DNA from: Candidatus Poribacteria bacterium
GTDB taxonomy: Bacteria; Poribacteria; WGA-4E; WGA-3G
DNA length: 64,000 nucleotides
Direction of reading: 5' to 3'
Assembly (NCBI GenBank): GCA_958295945.1
Contig: OY282386.1
Location: 3,900,204 to 3,964,203, forward strand
Both the position numbers and the translations under genes were made by a program. Numbering within the stretch: position 1 is the first letter of the stretch; every line of letters begins with the position of its first letter. The notes under the pieces are model-generated. The model saw only the letters and a program-made list of their open reading frames with translations, had not been told where the DNA came from and ran no database searches. Positions 25,088 to 34,709 of this stretch are shown here, in pieces.

Positions 25088-25198
25088 CCGCATCATTTCT
25101 TGAAGAAAATGCTAGCGATCCCAACTCAACCCACTCATTAACGATGGTTGCGAAGCTAATAAACATCAGCATTCCAGCTATCCTATGGTCATTTGATA

Positions 25199-28120
25199 CT
25201 ATTTCCGTATCAACATCTTACGCGTCGCAGAAAAATCGCCTGCGGTCAACGTATAGAAATACAGACCACTCGCGACAGGTTCACCGACAGCGTTTCTGCC
25301 ATCCCAATATGCAGCACGACTCCGAGACTGATACATCCCCGCAGTCTGATGCCCTAATGCTAACGTGCGGACAACTTGTCCATCAACCGCATAGATCGTC
25401 AGCGTCACCTCTGCAGATTTGGATAACTGATAAGGTATCCACGTCTCCGGGTTGAACGGGTTCGGATAGTTCGCAAGCAGTGCGGTTTCTACGGGTGTGA
25501 ACAGTGCTAAGAGTCGTTCTACAACAGCAATACCACGTTGGTAGGTGCGAGAGGTGTTTCCCAATGCACGAGCCTCCGTGAGCCATCCTTGGAGTTGGGC
25601 TTTCGTGAAATGTGAGCGCACCTGCGCGCGGGCAGCGGGTGCGGCGGCTGCAGCTGCTTCATCTATCGCCGCTGCGACCAAGATGAGATCGTCCACGTCG
25701 ACAATTTCATCGCCGTTGACATCCGCAGCATTGGTGCCGGTTTTCCCATACTGCAGTCCGACATAAGCCAAATCTTGAACATCCACAACACCATCACGGT
25801 TCACATCCTCTTTTACTATCGTGGGTTCTTCTGTCCGATTCACAAGAGAACTCATAGCGATAGCTATACCTGTTAGACCGCCTAATCCTGTGACGAGGTC
25901 TTCAACGTTTGAGCCATCCAAGTTCGCACGTTGGATTTTATCTGTGTCAGAATCAGTCCAATACATCTTACCACCCGCAACATCTAACGCTATGCCTTTT
26001 GGAGAACCTAATCCTGTGACGAGGTCTTCCACATTAGAACCATCCAAGTTTGCACGCTGGATTTTATCTGATCTACGATAACTATAAATCCAATACATCT
26101 TGCCACCTTCAACATCTAATGCTATACCCGACATATTACTCCCTGAAGCTAATTGTTCTATGTTTGAGCCATCCAAGTTTGCACGCTGGATTTTATCCGA
26201 GCGAAAGCTTGAATCATGAAGAGTCCAATACATCTTACCACCTGCCACATCTAATGCTATATCCTGTGGAATACCCCATCGTGGAATCATTTGTATGACG
26301 AGGTTTTCAAGATTTGAGCCATCCAAGTTCGCACGCTGGATTTTTTGTGAACCAGCATCTGTCCAATACATCTTGCCACCTTCAACATCTAACGCTATGC
26401 CCTCTGGACTACGCAATCCTGTGACGAGGTCTTCAACATTTGATCCGTCGAAGTTCGCACGTTGGATTTTATTTGAGTCAAAATCTGTCCAATACATCTT
26501 GCCACTTACAACATCTAACGCTATATTCCTTGGGCTCTCTAATCCTGTGACAAGGTCTTTAACGTTTGATACTTCCAAGTTCGCCATATCCAAGTTCGCA
26601 CGTTGGATTTTCTCTGTGACAGTATCTGTCCAAAAGATAGTTAGTACGTCTTCGTTACTATTTGCGGTGACAGGTATTTCTGTTGTGACTTCCCCATTGT
26701 GGTTTGCTATTGCCTTTGATGTGAGGGTAAAGGTCAGAGCGGTATCACGGATAAAGTCAGTGCCATCATAACCAAGTTCAACCTGTATCCTTCGATCGCT
26801 GAGGCGTTGCACTGTAGCGGTGTCTACCGTTACGCCATCAATGCCTGTTACCGTTACGGCATCTCTGATTGTGGAGATGTCCTGTTCAAAAGCAGCAGCA
26901 GTAAGGATCAGCGTGACAGTGCTTCCATTCAGCGTCGCTTCTGTCAGCGGAGATACCACCGAAGCAGAAACAACTTCTTTAGTAGCACCGACAGATATTT
27001 CAGTGGTGAATGCGTCTCCCGTGTAGTTTGCTAAGGCACCTGATGCGACACTGAAAGTGAGCATAGCGGTCTCGTCAAAGTCTGTTCCATCAAAGTTAAG
27101 TTCAACTGTTAATTCTGTATCACTGAGGCGTTTAACTGTAGCAGCGTCTATCGTTACGCCTTTGATCCCAGACACCATCACAGCATTTCTAATTTTAGAA
27201 AGATTCTGCTCGTAAATCAGATCTGTAAGAATTAGTGATATACTGCCCACATTCAGCGTAGATTCTGTCAACGGAGACACCACCGAAGCAGAAACACTTT
27301 CTTTACCAGCAGTGACAGGTATCTCTGTGGTGAAGTCATCGTCCGTGTAGTTTGCTATGGCACCTGATGCCACGGTGAAGAATAGTGTCGCATCCATATC
27401 AAAGTCAGTGCGATCAAAATTAAGTCCAACAGTTATCTCTCTATCACTGAGCCGTTGCACTGTATCAATGTCTATCGTCACGCCATCAATACCTGTTACC
27501 GTCACGGCATTTATGATCGTGGCAACGTCCGCCTCGTAAGCACCCCAACTTAATGTCAATGTGACCACACCACCATCCAAAGTCAACTCTATCAACGAAG
27601 GTGTAGCGGATGCAAATACACCTTTATAAGGGATGACTGGAACTTCTGCGCTAAGTGCGGGGCCGTCATAGTTTTCGATTGCATCTTCGGTAACAGTGAA
27701 GGTGAGCCTGGAATCGGTATCAAAGTCACCTTCAAATTCAAGCACAATCTTCACCGTATTATCGTCCACCCTATGCACCGTTTCTATCCTTCTGGTGCGT
27801 TTTCTGGGCCAGTTGGTATAACAGAAAAACACATCACACCAACTCTCAATTGACGTATACTCTTCGGTGTATCCTTTGCGAAAACTGACACCTTCAATGC
27901 CCGAAACTGTTAGGGCATTTTCAATATTCTGCTCGCTCTCAATCCATGTCTGCCCTATCAGTTTCAATGTCACACTTTGCCCATCCAATTCTGCCTCTGT
28001 TAATGGCTGTTCTGTTTCTACTTGCAATTCAACAGCAGGCGCATCCTGTGCAAAAGCGTGCTGTCCACCTATGATCGTTATGAGCACGAGGAGTGTGAGT
28101 GTTATGTAATATCGTTTCAT
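25199..28120 (-). CDS. Secreted repeat protein: Ig-like repeats, YWTD propeller, dockerin, C-terminal sorting tail
   Basis: The 973-aa protein has a signal peptide (MKRYYITLTLLVLITIIGG, cleavage near AFAQ). About residues 25-460 are four or more beta-sandwich repeats of some 108 aa (SPLTEATLNGSTVTLILT, VTVTGIDGVTVDTATVQRLS). Residues 495-755 hold YWTD-type repeats (GKMYWTDAGSQKIQRANLDGSN). Then come dockerin-type calcium motifs (DVNRDGVVDVQDLAYVGLQ; DVNGDEIVDVDDLIL), and a final NYPNPFNPETWIPYQLSKSA domain ending RKMLIRK, a T9SS/FlgD-Ig-like tail. It is likely exported and surface-bound. AAGGAGAT precedes the start. It is paralogous to 30466-33309. Confidence 0.85.
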   Translation of the reverse strand: MKRYYITLTLLVLITIIGGQHAFAQDAPAVELQVETEQPLTEAELDGQSVTLKLIGQTWIESEQNIENALTVSGIEGVSFRKGYTEEYTSIESWCDVFFCYTNWPRKRTRRIETVHRVDDNTVKIVLEFEGDFDTDSRLTFTVTEDAIENYDGPALSAEVPVIPYKGVFASATPSLIELTLDGGVVTLTLSWGAYEADVATIINAVTVTGIDGVTIDIDTVQRLSDREITVGLNFDRTDFDMDATLFFTVASGAIANYTDDDFTTEIPVTAGKESVSASVVSPLTESTLNVGSISLILTDLIYEQNLSKIRNAVMVSGIKGVTIDAATVKRLSDTELTVELNFDGTDFDETAMLTFSVASGALANYTGDAFTTEISVGATKEVVSASVVSPLTEATLNGSTVTLILTAAAFEQDISTIRDAVTVTGIDGVTVDTATVQRLSDRRIQVELGYDGTDFIRDTALTFTLTSKAIANHNGEVTTEIPVTANSNEDVLTIFWTDTVTEKIQRANLDMANLEVSNVKDLVTGLESPRNIALDVVSGKMYWTDFDSNKIQRANFDGSNVEDLVTGLRSPEGIALDVEGGKMYWTDAGSQKIQRANLDGSNLENLVIQMIPRWGIPQDIALDVAGGKMYWTLHDSSFRSDKIQRANLDGSNIEQLASGSNMSGIALDVEGGKMYWIYSYRRSDKIQRANLDGSNVEDLVTGLGSPKGIALDVAGGKMYWTDSDTDKIQRANLDGSNVEDLVTGLGGLTGIAIAMSSLVNRTEEPTIVKEDVNRDGVVDVQDLAYVGLQYGKTGTNAADVNGDEIVDVDDLILVAAAIDEAAAAAAPAARAQVRSHFTKAQLQGWLTEARALGNTSRTYQRGIAVVERLLALFTPVETALLANYPNPFNPETWIPYQLSKSAEVTLTIYAVDGQVVRTLALGHQTAGMYQSRSRAAYWDGRNAVGEPVASGLYFYTLTAGDFSATRKMLIRK

Positions 28121-28134
28121 GCGTTATCTCCTTT

Positions 28135-30381
28135 TTAGAATGTTGGAGTGCTTTTGAGATCACTCCATGTTGTGATAAGTTTACCGGTCGCAGAGACCAG
28201 TCCTCTCAACCGAACGGTCGCGAGCTGTTCGCGAACACCCGCATGAGAGACATCTTCTATACGATAATAGTAGACAGTGTTCGGCTTTGCAGTGGTATCC
28301 GTCCACGTATATTCAGAACGTTCGCTTGTCGTGCCTGAGCCTTGGATCATTGTCGGATTGGCGACTTTGAATTCACCATCTTTGGTTTCACTGCGGTAGA
28401 TATAAAAGCCTGCGTTGTCAAGTTCAGATTCAGTTGTCCATTTGAGAAGAACACCCGCACCGGTCTGTTCTGCTCGGAAATGGGATAGCGTGACAGGCAA
28501 CGGTGTATCATCATCCTTGAGATATATTTTCATATCTGGATTCTTTCGCAAAAGTTCAAGAAGTGGTTTTCTGTTCTTAATAGGGTTATCTACAAGATAC
28601 AGTTCCTGTAGATTTGTTAATCTTGCGAGTCGAGACACATCCGCGATCGTGTTATATGAAAGATCCAGCGTTGTCAGGTTCGTGAGGCTTGCCATCGGAG
28701 ATATATCAGAGATGGTGTTCAGATAAATATCCAGCGTTGTCAGGTTCGTCAGATTTGCCAATGGTCGGACATCGCTAATTTGGTTGGCAGCCAGATATAA
28801 TTCTCCTAACGCTGTTAAGCCTGTGAGAGGTGTAAGATCAGTAATTCGGTTCCCACCAAGTTTTAACGCAATTAAATTCGTCAATTCCGCAAGCGGTGTA
28901 ATGTCTGAAATATTATTGTCTCTCAGACTTAAGTAATGTAAATGGGTCAATCCAGCGAGTGGACGGAGAGTGACATCGCTAATTTGATTGAACGAAAGAT
29001 CGAGAGACCGTAATTGTGTTAATCCAGCGAGTGGACTGACATCGCTAATTTGATTGTCCGAAAGATTGAGAGCCCGTAATTGTGTTAATTCTGCAAGCGG
29101 ACGAACATCACTAATTTTGCTTTTGACAATCTCTAACTGTGTCAATCGTTTTAATCCTGCGAGCGGTGTGAGATCAACAATCTGGTTATCCCACATATAC
29201 ACATTCTTTAGATTGGTTGCGTATTGAAGTCCAGTGAGATCGGTGATACCGCTTGTTTCGGCAGACGGGTTTATATGTAGAGTTACCAATCCCAACATAT
29301 CCAGTTTTGTGATGGGACTTTCAAGGGCTAAACCGAGTTCTTTTCTCAGCACCGCTGCTAATGTCGCATCGGGCACCGATATAGGTTCAGAGTCCGGCAC
29401 TAAGGAAATAATATCAATCGGAAACGGCTGGAAAATGAAGTTACCATGTTCATCAATAACCTGAATGCCTACATGATTATTTGCGGGTGTTAATTCTGTG
29501 AGGAATTCTACTGTCGTGTTATTTCCATTTAAGGATTGACAATCAAGCAATACATAACCCACCGTGGGTTGATTCAGTGAAAACGCCAGGAGTTGTGCTT
29601 GATGGAGTCTTGCGGAATGCGTTATCTCAAATCGGAGACGGATCGTACTGGGTGAAGATACAAAGGACGGTTGCAGCATGCGAACCCTTGGAACTTGGTC
29701 AAAGGTGTTATGGGTCGCGTTAAAGTAGCGATGGGCATCCAAGAATTCGGCAGCACAGAACGACAATCGGTCTATGGATTCCTCTGGTCCGTAAGACATC
29801 ATGTAGCGATCATCACGGAAATCATGGGGCAATCCAAAGGCGTGTCCGAGTTCATGGGCAATCGTATTAAAGGCTCTGAGATGCAAACGCTCTGGTGCCA
29901 GGTGAAAGTCTGACAGCGTAACGTTTGCAACTCCCCTAAACGAATCATCAGGGAACGCATTACCACCGACTTGACCTCCTAAAAACGCAGTATCGGCACC
30001 CTCAATAAAAACAAGATAAACGAAATGCTCGGACATGTCAAAATGTTCCTCAATTTCTTCATGAGCTTTGTTAATCTCCCTATCATCGTAGTGAGCAGTG
30101 GGGGACTTTCCTTTTACATAGTGCCTAACGGGTTCTCCAAGTGTATCTGTTTCAAGTCTAAAAGTTTTTCTACCAAACCCGTGCCGTTCCATCTGATCCG
30201 CGTAAAATTGCTGAACATCTGCTACCAGCACATCTAACTTTGCCTTTATCGCTTGTGAGGGTTCACGGTCGTTTGGGTGAAAGTATATCTGACGCACAAC
30301 AAATTCTTGTGCGAAACTATTTGGCACAAACCCAAATATAACAAAAGTGAGGAGTGTGAGTGAATATAATGTTGTTTTCAT
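28135..30381 (-). CDS. Secreted metzincin-type metalloprotease with leucine-rich repeats
   Basis: The ATG at 30381 (AAGGAG upstream) is preferred to the frame's first start at 30438 because it begins a signal peptide, MKTTLYSLTLLTFVIFGF. Residues 25-240 are a peptidase domain with AHELGHAFGLPHD (HExxHxxGxxHD zinc site) and a following MMSYG Met-turn, typical of metzincins. About 335-600 is a run of internalin-like leucine-rich repeats (LTNLTTLDLSYNTIADVS). The C-terminal 120 residues are a fibronectin-like domain (SELDNAGFYIYRSE). It lies between two paralogous surface proteins, all on one strand. It probably degrades or binds external proteins. Confidence 0.83.
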   Translation of the reverse strand: MKTTLYSLTLLTFVIFGFVPNSFAQEFVVRQIYFHPNDREPSQAIKAKLDVLVADVQQFYADQMERHGFGRKTFRLETDTLGEPVRHYVKGKSPTAHYDDREINKAHEEIEEHFDMSEHFVYLVFIEGADTAFLGGQVGGNAFPDDSFRGVANVTLSDFHLAPERLHLRAFNTIAHELGHAFGLPHDFRDDRYMMSYGPEESIDRLSFCAAEFLDAHRYFNATHNTFDQVPRVRMLQPSFVSSPSTIRLRFEITHSARLHQAQLLAFSLNQPTVGYVLLDCQSLNGNNTTVEFLTELTPANNHVGIQVIDEHGNFIFQPFPIDIISLVPDSEPISVPDATLAAVLRKELGLALESPITKLDMLGLVTLHINPSAETSGITDLTGLQYATNLKNVYMWDNQIVDLTPLAGLKRLTQLEIVKSKISDVRPLAELTQLRALNLSDNQISDVSPLAGLTQLRSLDLSFNQISDVTLRPLAGLTHLHYLSLRDNNISDITPLAELTNLIALKLGGNRITDLTPLTGLTALGELYLAANQISDVRPLANLTNLTTLDIYLNTISDISPMASLTNLTTLDLSYNTIADVSRLARLTNLQELYLVDNPIKNRKPLLELLRKNPDMKIYLKDDDTPLPVTLSHFRAEQTGAGVLLKWTTESELDNAGFYIYRSETKDGEFKVANPTMIQGSGTTSERSEYTWTDTTAKPNTVYYYRIEDVSHAGVREQLATVRLRGLVSATGKLITTWSDLKSTPTF

Positions 30382-30465
30382 GTGTTGATACTCCTTATTT
30401 TTGGAAGGGCATGCTTCTATGCAAAAGTGTAGAAGCACAGAAGCACGCCTGATATTTGCAATTAC

Positions 30466-33309
30466 CTACTTGCGAATTAACATCTTACGCGTCGCAGAAA
30501 AATCGCCTGCGGTCAACGTATAGAAATACAGACCACTCGCGACAGGTTCACCGACAGCGTTTCTGCCATCCCAATATGCAGCACGACTTCGAGACTGATA
30601 CATCCCCGCAGTCTGATGCCCTAATGCTAACGTGCGGACAACTTGTCCATCTATTGCATAGATCGTCAGCGTCACCTCTGCAGATTTCGATAACTGATAC
30701 GGTATCCATGTTTCGGGATTGAACGGGTTCGGATAGTTTGCAAGCAGTACCGTTTCTACGGGTGTGAACAGTGCCAAGAGTTGCTCTACAACAGCAATAC
30801 CTCGCTGGTAGGTGCGAGAAGTCCTTCCCGATGCGCGTGCCTCCGTGAGCCATTCTTGAAGTTGTGCTTTCGTGAAATGTGAGCGCACCTGCGCGCGAGC
30901 AGCGGGCGCGGCGGCTGCAGCATTATCTACTGCGGCTGCAACCAAGATGAAATCGTCCACGTCAACAACTTCATCTCCGTTGACATCCGCAGCATTGGTG
31001 CCGGTTTTCCCATACTGCAGTCCGACATAAGCCAAATCTTGGACATCCACAACACCATCACGGTTCACATCCTCTTTTGCTATCGTGGGTTCTTCTGTTG
31101 TCGGATTAACAAGAGAACTCATTGCGATAGCTATGCCGCTTGGACCGTCTAATCCTTGTGTGACGAGGTCTTCAATGTTGGAGCCATCCAAGTTCGCACG
31201 TTGGATTTTATCCGTACGCCTCCAATGAATCCCCCAACCATCCGTATTATCAATCCAATACATCTTGCCACCCGCCATATCTAACGCTATGCCTCTTGGA
31301 ATATCTAATCCTTGTGTGACGAGGTCTTCGATGTTGGAGCCGTCCAAGTTCGCACGCTGGATTTTATCTGTGCGCCAATCTGTCCAATACATCTTACCAC
31401 CCGCCATATCTAACGCTATGCCTCTTGGACCGTCTAATCCTTGTGTGACGAGGTCTTCCACATCGGATCCATCGAAGTTCGCACGTTGGATTTTATCCGT
31501 GCCAGAATCTGTCCAATACATCTTGCCACCCGCTACATCTAACGCTATGCCGCTTGGAATATCTAATCCTTGTGTGACGAGGTCTTCAATGTTGGAGCCA
31601 TCCAAGTTCGCACGTTGGATTTTATCCGTACGCCTCCAATGAATCCCCCAACCATCCGTATTATCAATCCAATACATCTTGCCACCCGCTACATCTAACG
31701 CTATGCCGCTTGGAATATCTAATCCTTGTGTGACGAGGTCTTCGATGTTGGAGCCGTCCAAGTTCGCACGTTGGATTTTATCTGTGCGCCAATCTGTCCA
31801 ATACATCTTACCACCCGCCATATCTAACGCTATGCCGCTTGGACCTTCTAATCCTTGTGTGACGAGGTCTTCCACATCTGAAGGGTCTAAATTTGAACGA
31901 ATCGCCTGCTCCACGGTCGCACGTTGGATTTTATTCGTGCCATAATCTGTCCAAAAGATAGTCAGCAGATCTTCACCTTTACTGGCAGTGACAGGGACTT
32001 CTGCGGTCAACGCGGTGCTTTTATAGTCTGTGATCGCGCCAGCGGCAATGCTGAAGATCAGATCGGTATCACTAAACAAGTCAGTATTATCAAAATTCAG
32101 TTCAACCGTTATCTTTCTATCACTAAGGCGCTGCACTGTAGCGGTGTCTATCGTTACGCCATCAATGCCTGTTACCGTCACGGCATCTCTGATTGTGGAG
32201 ATGTCCTGCTCGTAAGTTACAGCTGTCAGTGTCAGTGTGACCACACTTTCATCCAAAGTCGCCTCTGTCAACGGAGACACCACCGAAGCAGCAAGTGTTT
32301 CTTTACGGGCAGCAACGGATATTTCAGTGGTGAATGCGTCCCCTGTGTAGTTTACTAAGGCACCTGATGCGACACTGAAGGTGAGCGTAGCAGTCTTGTC
32401 AAAGTCCGTCTCATCAAAATTGAGTTCAACCGTTACTTCTGTCCCACTGAGGCGTTTGACTGTAGCGGTGTCTATCGTTACGCCATCAATGCCTGTTACC
32501 GTCACGGCATCTCTGATTGTGGAGATGCCTTGTTCAAAAGCAGCACCGGTAAGGAGCAGCGTGACAATGCTCCCATCCAAAGTCGCTTCTGTCAACGGAG
32601 ACACCACCGATGCAGAAACACTTTTTATAACAGCACCGACAGATATTTCAGTGGTGAATGCGTCCCCTGTGTAGTTTACTAAGGCACCTGATGCGACACT
32701 GAAGGTGAGCGTAGCAGTCTTGTCAAAGTCCGTCTCATCAAAATTGAGTTCAACCGTTACTTCTGTATCGCTGAGGCGTTTGACTGTAGCGGTGTCTACC
32801 GTTACGCCATCAATGCCTGTTACCGTCACGGCATCTCTGACTTTGGAGATGTCCTGCTCATAGATCAGACCCGTCAGTGTCAGTGTGACCACGCCCTCGT
32901 CCAAAGTTGTCTCTGTCAACGGAGGTGTAGCGGATGCAGATACACTTGTCGGTTCAGGATCAGGTTGTGGGTCAGGATCAGGTTGCGGTGGTGCGGTGTC
33001 ACCCGCGAGTTCTATTATTCTCCGTCCGCCGCCCTCGCTGTGCTCTGTAACAAGCGTGTAACGCCTCCCATTGATGTTTGAATTCCTGATAATCAGATTT
33101 CCGCCAGCAGTGATGAACAAGAAACGCGCCCTTCCCGCATCATCAACAGAAAATTCATCATCTGTGCCCGGATACGTACAACTCTCTCCGGGCTGAATAA
33201 CATCACCGACTTCACAGGTGCCGCCCGGTGCTGATTCAGATAAAGTTGTTATTGAACACAGAAGACTGAAAAGAATGAAATAGAATGTAACGTGTTTTAG
33301 TGTTTTCAT
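30466..33309 (-). CDS. Secreted repeat protein, paralogue of 25199-28120
   Basis: The 947-aa protein has a signal peptide (MKTLKHVTFYFILFSLLCSI), an N-terminal domain (about 28-105) with two cysteines, a Pro/Asp-rich linker (PPQPDPDPQPDPEP), three 108-aa beta-sandwich repeats, YWTD repeats including a tandemly duplicated block (31211-31880), dockerin calcium motifs and the NYPNPFNP sorting-type tail ending RKMLIRK. Its last 110 codons are almost identical at DNA level to those of 25199-28120, showing a recent duplication or gene conversion. A GAGGTGA precedes the ATG. Export and calcium binding are inferred; ligand unknown. Confidence 0.85.
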   Translation of the reverse strand: MKTLKHVTFYFILFSLLCSITTLSESAPGGTCEVGDVIQPGESCTYPGTDDEFSVDDAGRARFLFITAGGNLIIRNSNINGRRYTLVTEHSEGGGRRIIELAGDTAPPQPDPDPQPDPEPTSVSASATPPLTETTLDEGVVTLTLTGLIYEQDISKVRDAVTVTGIDGVTVDTATVKRLSDTEVTVELNFDETDFDKTATLTFSVASGALVNYTGDAFTTEISVGAVIKSVSASVVSPLTEATLDGSIVTLLLTGAAFEQGISTIRDAVTVTGIDGVTIDTATVKRLSGTEVTVELNFDETDFDKTATLTFSVASGALVNYTGDAFTTEISVAARKETLAASVVSPLTEATLDESVVTLTLTAVTYEQDISTIRDAVTVTGIDGVTIDTATVQRLSDRKITVELNFDNTDLFSDTDLIFSIAAGAITDYKSTALTAEVPVTASKGEDLLTIFWTDYGTNKIQRATVEQAIRSNLDPSDVEDLVTQGLEGPSGIALDMAGGKMYWTDWRTDKIQRANLDGSNIEDLVTQGLDIPSGIALDVAGGKMYWIDNTDGWGIHWRRTDKIQRANLDGSNIEDLVTQGLDIPSGIALDVAGGKMYWTDSGTDKIQRANFDGSDVEDLVTQGLDGPRGIALDMAGGKMYWTDWRTDKIQRANLDGSNIEDLVTQGLDIPRGIALDMAGGKMYWIDNTDGWGIHWRRTDKIQRANLDGSNIEDLVTQGLDGPSGIAIAMSSLVNPTTEEPTIAKEDVNRDGVVDVQDLAYVGLQYGKTGTNAADVNGDEVVDVDDFILVAAAVDNAAAAAPAARAQVRSHFTKAQLQEWLTEARASGRTSRTYQRGIAVVEQLLALFTPVETVLLANYPNPFNPETWIPYQLSKSAEVTLTIYAIDGQVVRTLALGHQTAGMYQSRSRAAYWDGRNAVGEPVASGLYFYTLTAGDFSATRKMLIRK
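31211..31880. repeat. Long tandem repeat within the YWTD region
   Basis: A block of about 250 bp starting at 31211 is nearly repeated starting at 31625, a period of 414 bp (138 codons). It encodes the stretch with WGIHWRRTDKIQRANLDG twice. Outside it the 108-aa Ig-like repeat recurs at DNA level with a 324-bp period (about 32318 and 32642). Confidence 0.8.
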
Positions 33310-33356
33310 AAGTCACCTCATTTTTTATGTTAACCTAAGTTGCTACCTATAAATTG

Positions 33357-33793
33357 ACGTGAGTTCGGAAATAAAGTTCGAGTTTGTGGTATTTAGAGAA
33401 CCCTTTTGATATAATGAAATCATTATCCAATACAAAAGGAGTTCTCTGATGTTTATCATATCACTTTTCTGTCCTATTGACAATTTTTTTAATATCTATA
33501 AAAAATATAAAGCATCTCAACAATTGCCCACGGATCGCCCCTTTGAAACGCGAGGCCGTCCACGCACTCTACATCCCAGTGAGGTGATGACGATCCTTAT
33601 CCTTTTTCATCAAAGCGATTATCGAACCTTATACGCGACATAGAAGTTTTATCAACTTCCAAGTGAATATGGTGGCTGCCTTAATCGCTTATACCTATTT
33701 GGAGAAGAAACCCTCGTTGAACTTGCCGGAATGCAAACGGATTCCGACAGCAACGCTTTCTTTAGAACACTAAATCTTTTTCCGAACTCACGT
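33357..33793. mobile_element. Decayed IS982-type element with both terminal repeats
   Basis: ACGTGAGTTCGGAAA (33357-33371) is inverted exactly at 33779-33793. The 437-bp interior is an internally deleted transposase gene, so the element can no longer move by itself. No flanking target duplication is evident. Confidence 0.65.
33449..33775 (+). pseudogene. IS982-family transposase remnant
   Basis: ATG at 33449 opens a 64-codon frame with SEVMTILILFHQSDYRT, the N-terminal hallmark of IS982 transposases, then a TAG at 33641-33643. The same frame continues beyond the stop with LPSEYGGCLNRL, FGEETLVELAGMQTDSD and FFRTLNLFPNSR, reaching the right terminal repeat. The catalytic part is missing. The family is named from this N-terminal motif and the terminal-repeat style. 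Confidence 0.6.
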
Positions 33794-33818
33794 TACACAC
33801 CCATAGTCTACAATTAAT

Positions 33819-33847
33819 TTGTATCTTATACAACAATCTGTTATACT
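33819..33847 (+). promoter_or_regulatory. Sigma-70-like promoter for the yebC-ruv cluster
   Basis: TTGTAT and TATACT are separated by exactly 17 bp and lie 98 bp before the yebC start, just outside the IS982 remnant. The -10 box matches 5 of 6 consensus bases; the -35 box is weak. Confidence 0.4.
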
Positions 33848-33944
33848 ATTTATAGGTGTTGGTGATACAATTCATACAGAATATTAAAGTTGCTAATACA
33901 TAGATTACTGTTTTGAAACAATAATGATAAGAAAGGAATAGATT

Positions 33945-34691
33945 ATGTCAGGACACTCTAAATGGTCAACAATAAAACATAAGAAAGCTGCGATTGATGC
34001 CAAACGCGGAAAACTTTTTTCAAAGTTAGTTAAAGAGATTACTGCTGCTGTCCGAATAGGTGGCGGTGATGTTGATACCAATCCACGACTACGAACAGCA
34101 ATTGCTACCGCAAAGTCAAGCAATGTGCCAAATGATAACATAGAAAAGGCTATACTACGTGGCACAGGTGAACTTGAAGGAGCGGCTATTGAAGAAGTCG
34201 TTTATGAGGGATATGGTCCTAGTGGTGTTGCTTTGATTATTGAAGTGATTACGGATAATAAGAATCGAGCAGTAGCAGAAATTCGCCATGTACTAGGTAA
34301 GTTTGACGGCAGTATCGGGGAACGCGGTTGTGTTTCATGGGGTTTTGATAAATGTGGTCTCATTGTCGTTGATGCTGAAAGCATTGATGAAGAGGAACTG
34401 TTTTTAGTTGCAGCAGATGCAGGTGCAGATGATTTGAATGAAATGGAAACAGCTTTTGAAATTATAACTCCTTTTGAAGAATTTGATAAAGTTGTCACGG
34501 CTATCCAATCCACTGAAGCGAACATACAGTTAGCTGAAATAAGCATGATTCCGCAAAATACTGTAAAACTTGAAGGCAAACAAGCAGAAAAAATGCTTAG
34601 ATTGATGGAAAACCTTGACGAACTTGATGATGTTCAGAAAGTATACGCGAACTTCGACATTCCTGACGACATACTTGAGGCCGCAGCATAG
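33945..34691 (+). CDS. yebC: YebC/PmpR family protein
   Basis: The 248-aa protein begins MSGHSKWSTIKHKKAAIDAKRGKLFSKLVKEI, the unmistakable YebC N-terminus, and has KSSNVPNDNIEKAILRGTGE and the typical middle and C-terminal domains. YebC-family proteins bind DNA as regulators or associate with ribosomes. AAGAAAGGA lies before the ATG. It leads a conserved order yebC-ruvC-ruvA-ruvB that is common in bacteria. Confidence 0.95.
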   Translation: MSGHSKWSTIKHKKAAIDAKRGKLFSKLVKEITAAVRIGGGDVDTNPRLRTAIATAKSSNVPNDNIEKAILRGTGELEGAAIEEVVYEGYGPSGVALIIEVITDNKNRAVAEIRHVLGKFDGSIGERGCVSWGFDKCGLIVVDAESIDEEELFLVAADAGADDLNEMETAFEIITPFEEFDKVVTAIQSTEANIQLAEISMIPQNTVKLEGKQAEKMLRLMENLDELDDVQKVYANFDIPDDILEAAA

Positions 34692-34709
34692 GAATAGGTA
34701 TGGTAGTTA

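Noticed and set aside
26295-26771. Open frame on the plus strand opposite the YWTD gene
   Set aside because: Repeated antisense shadow of the YWTD repeats; no ribosome-binding site and composition follows the real gene.
31130-31900. Regular repeats resembling a CRISPR array
   Set aside because: They are coding YWTD repeats in one frame with no constant short repeat plus unique spacer pattern; no cas genes are present.
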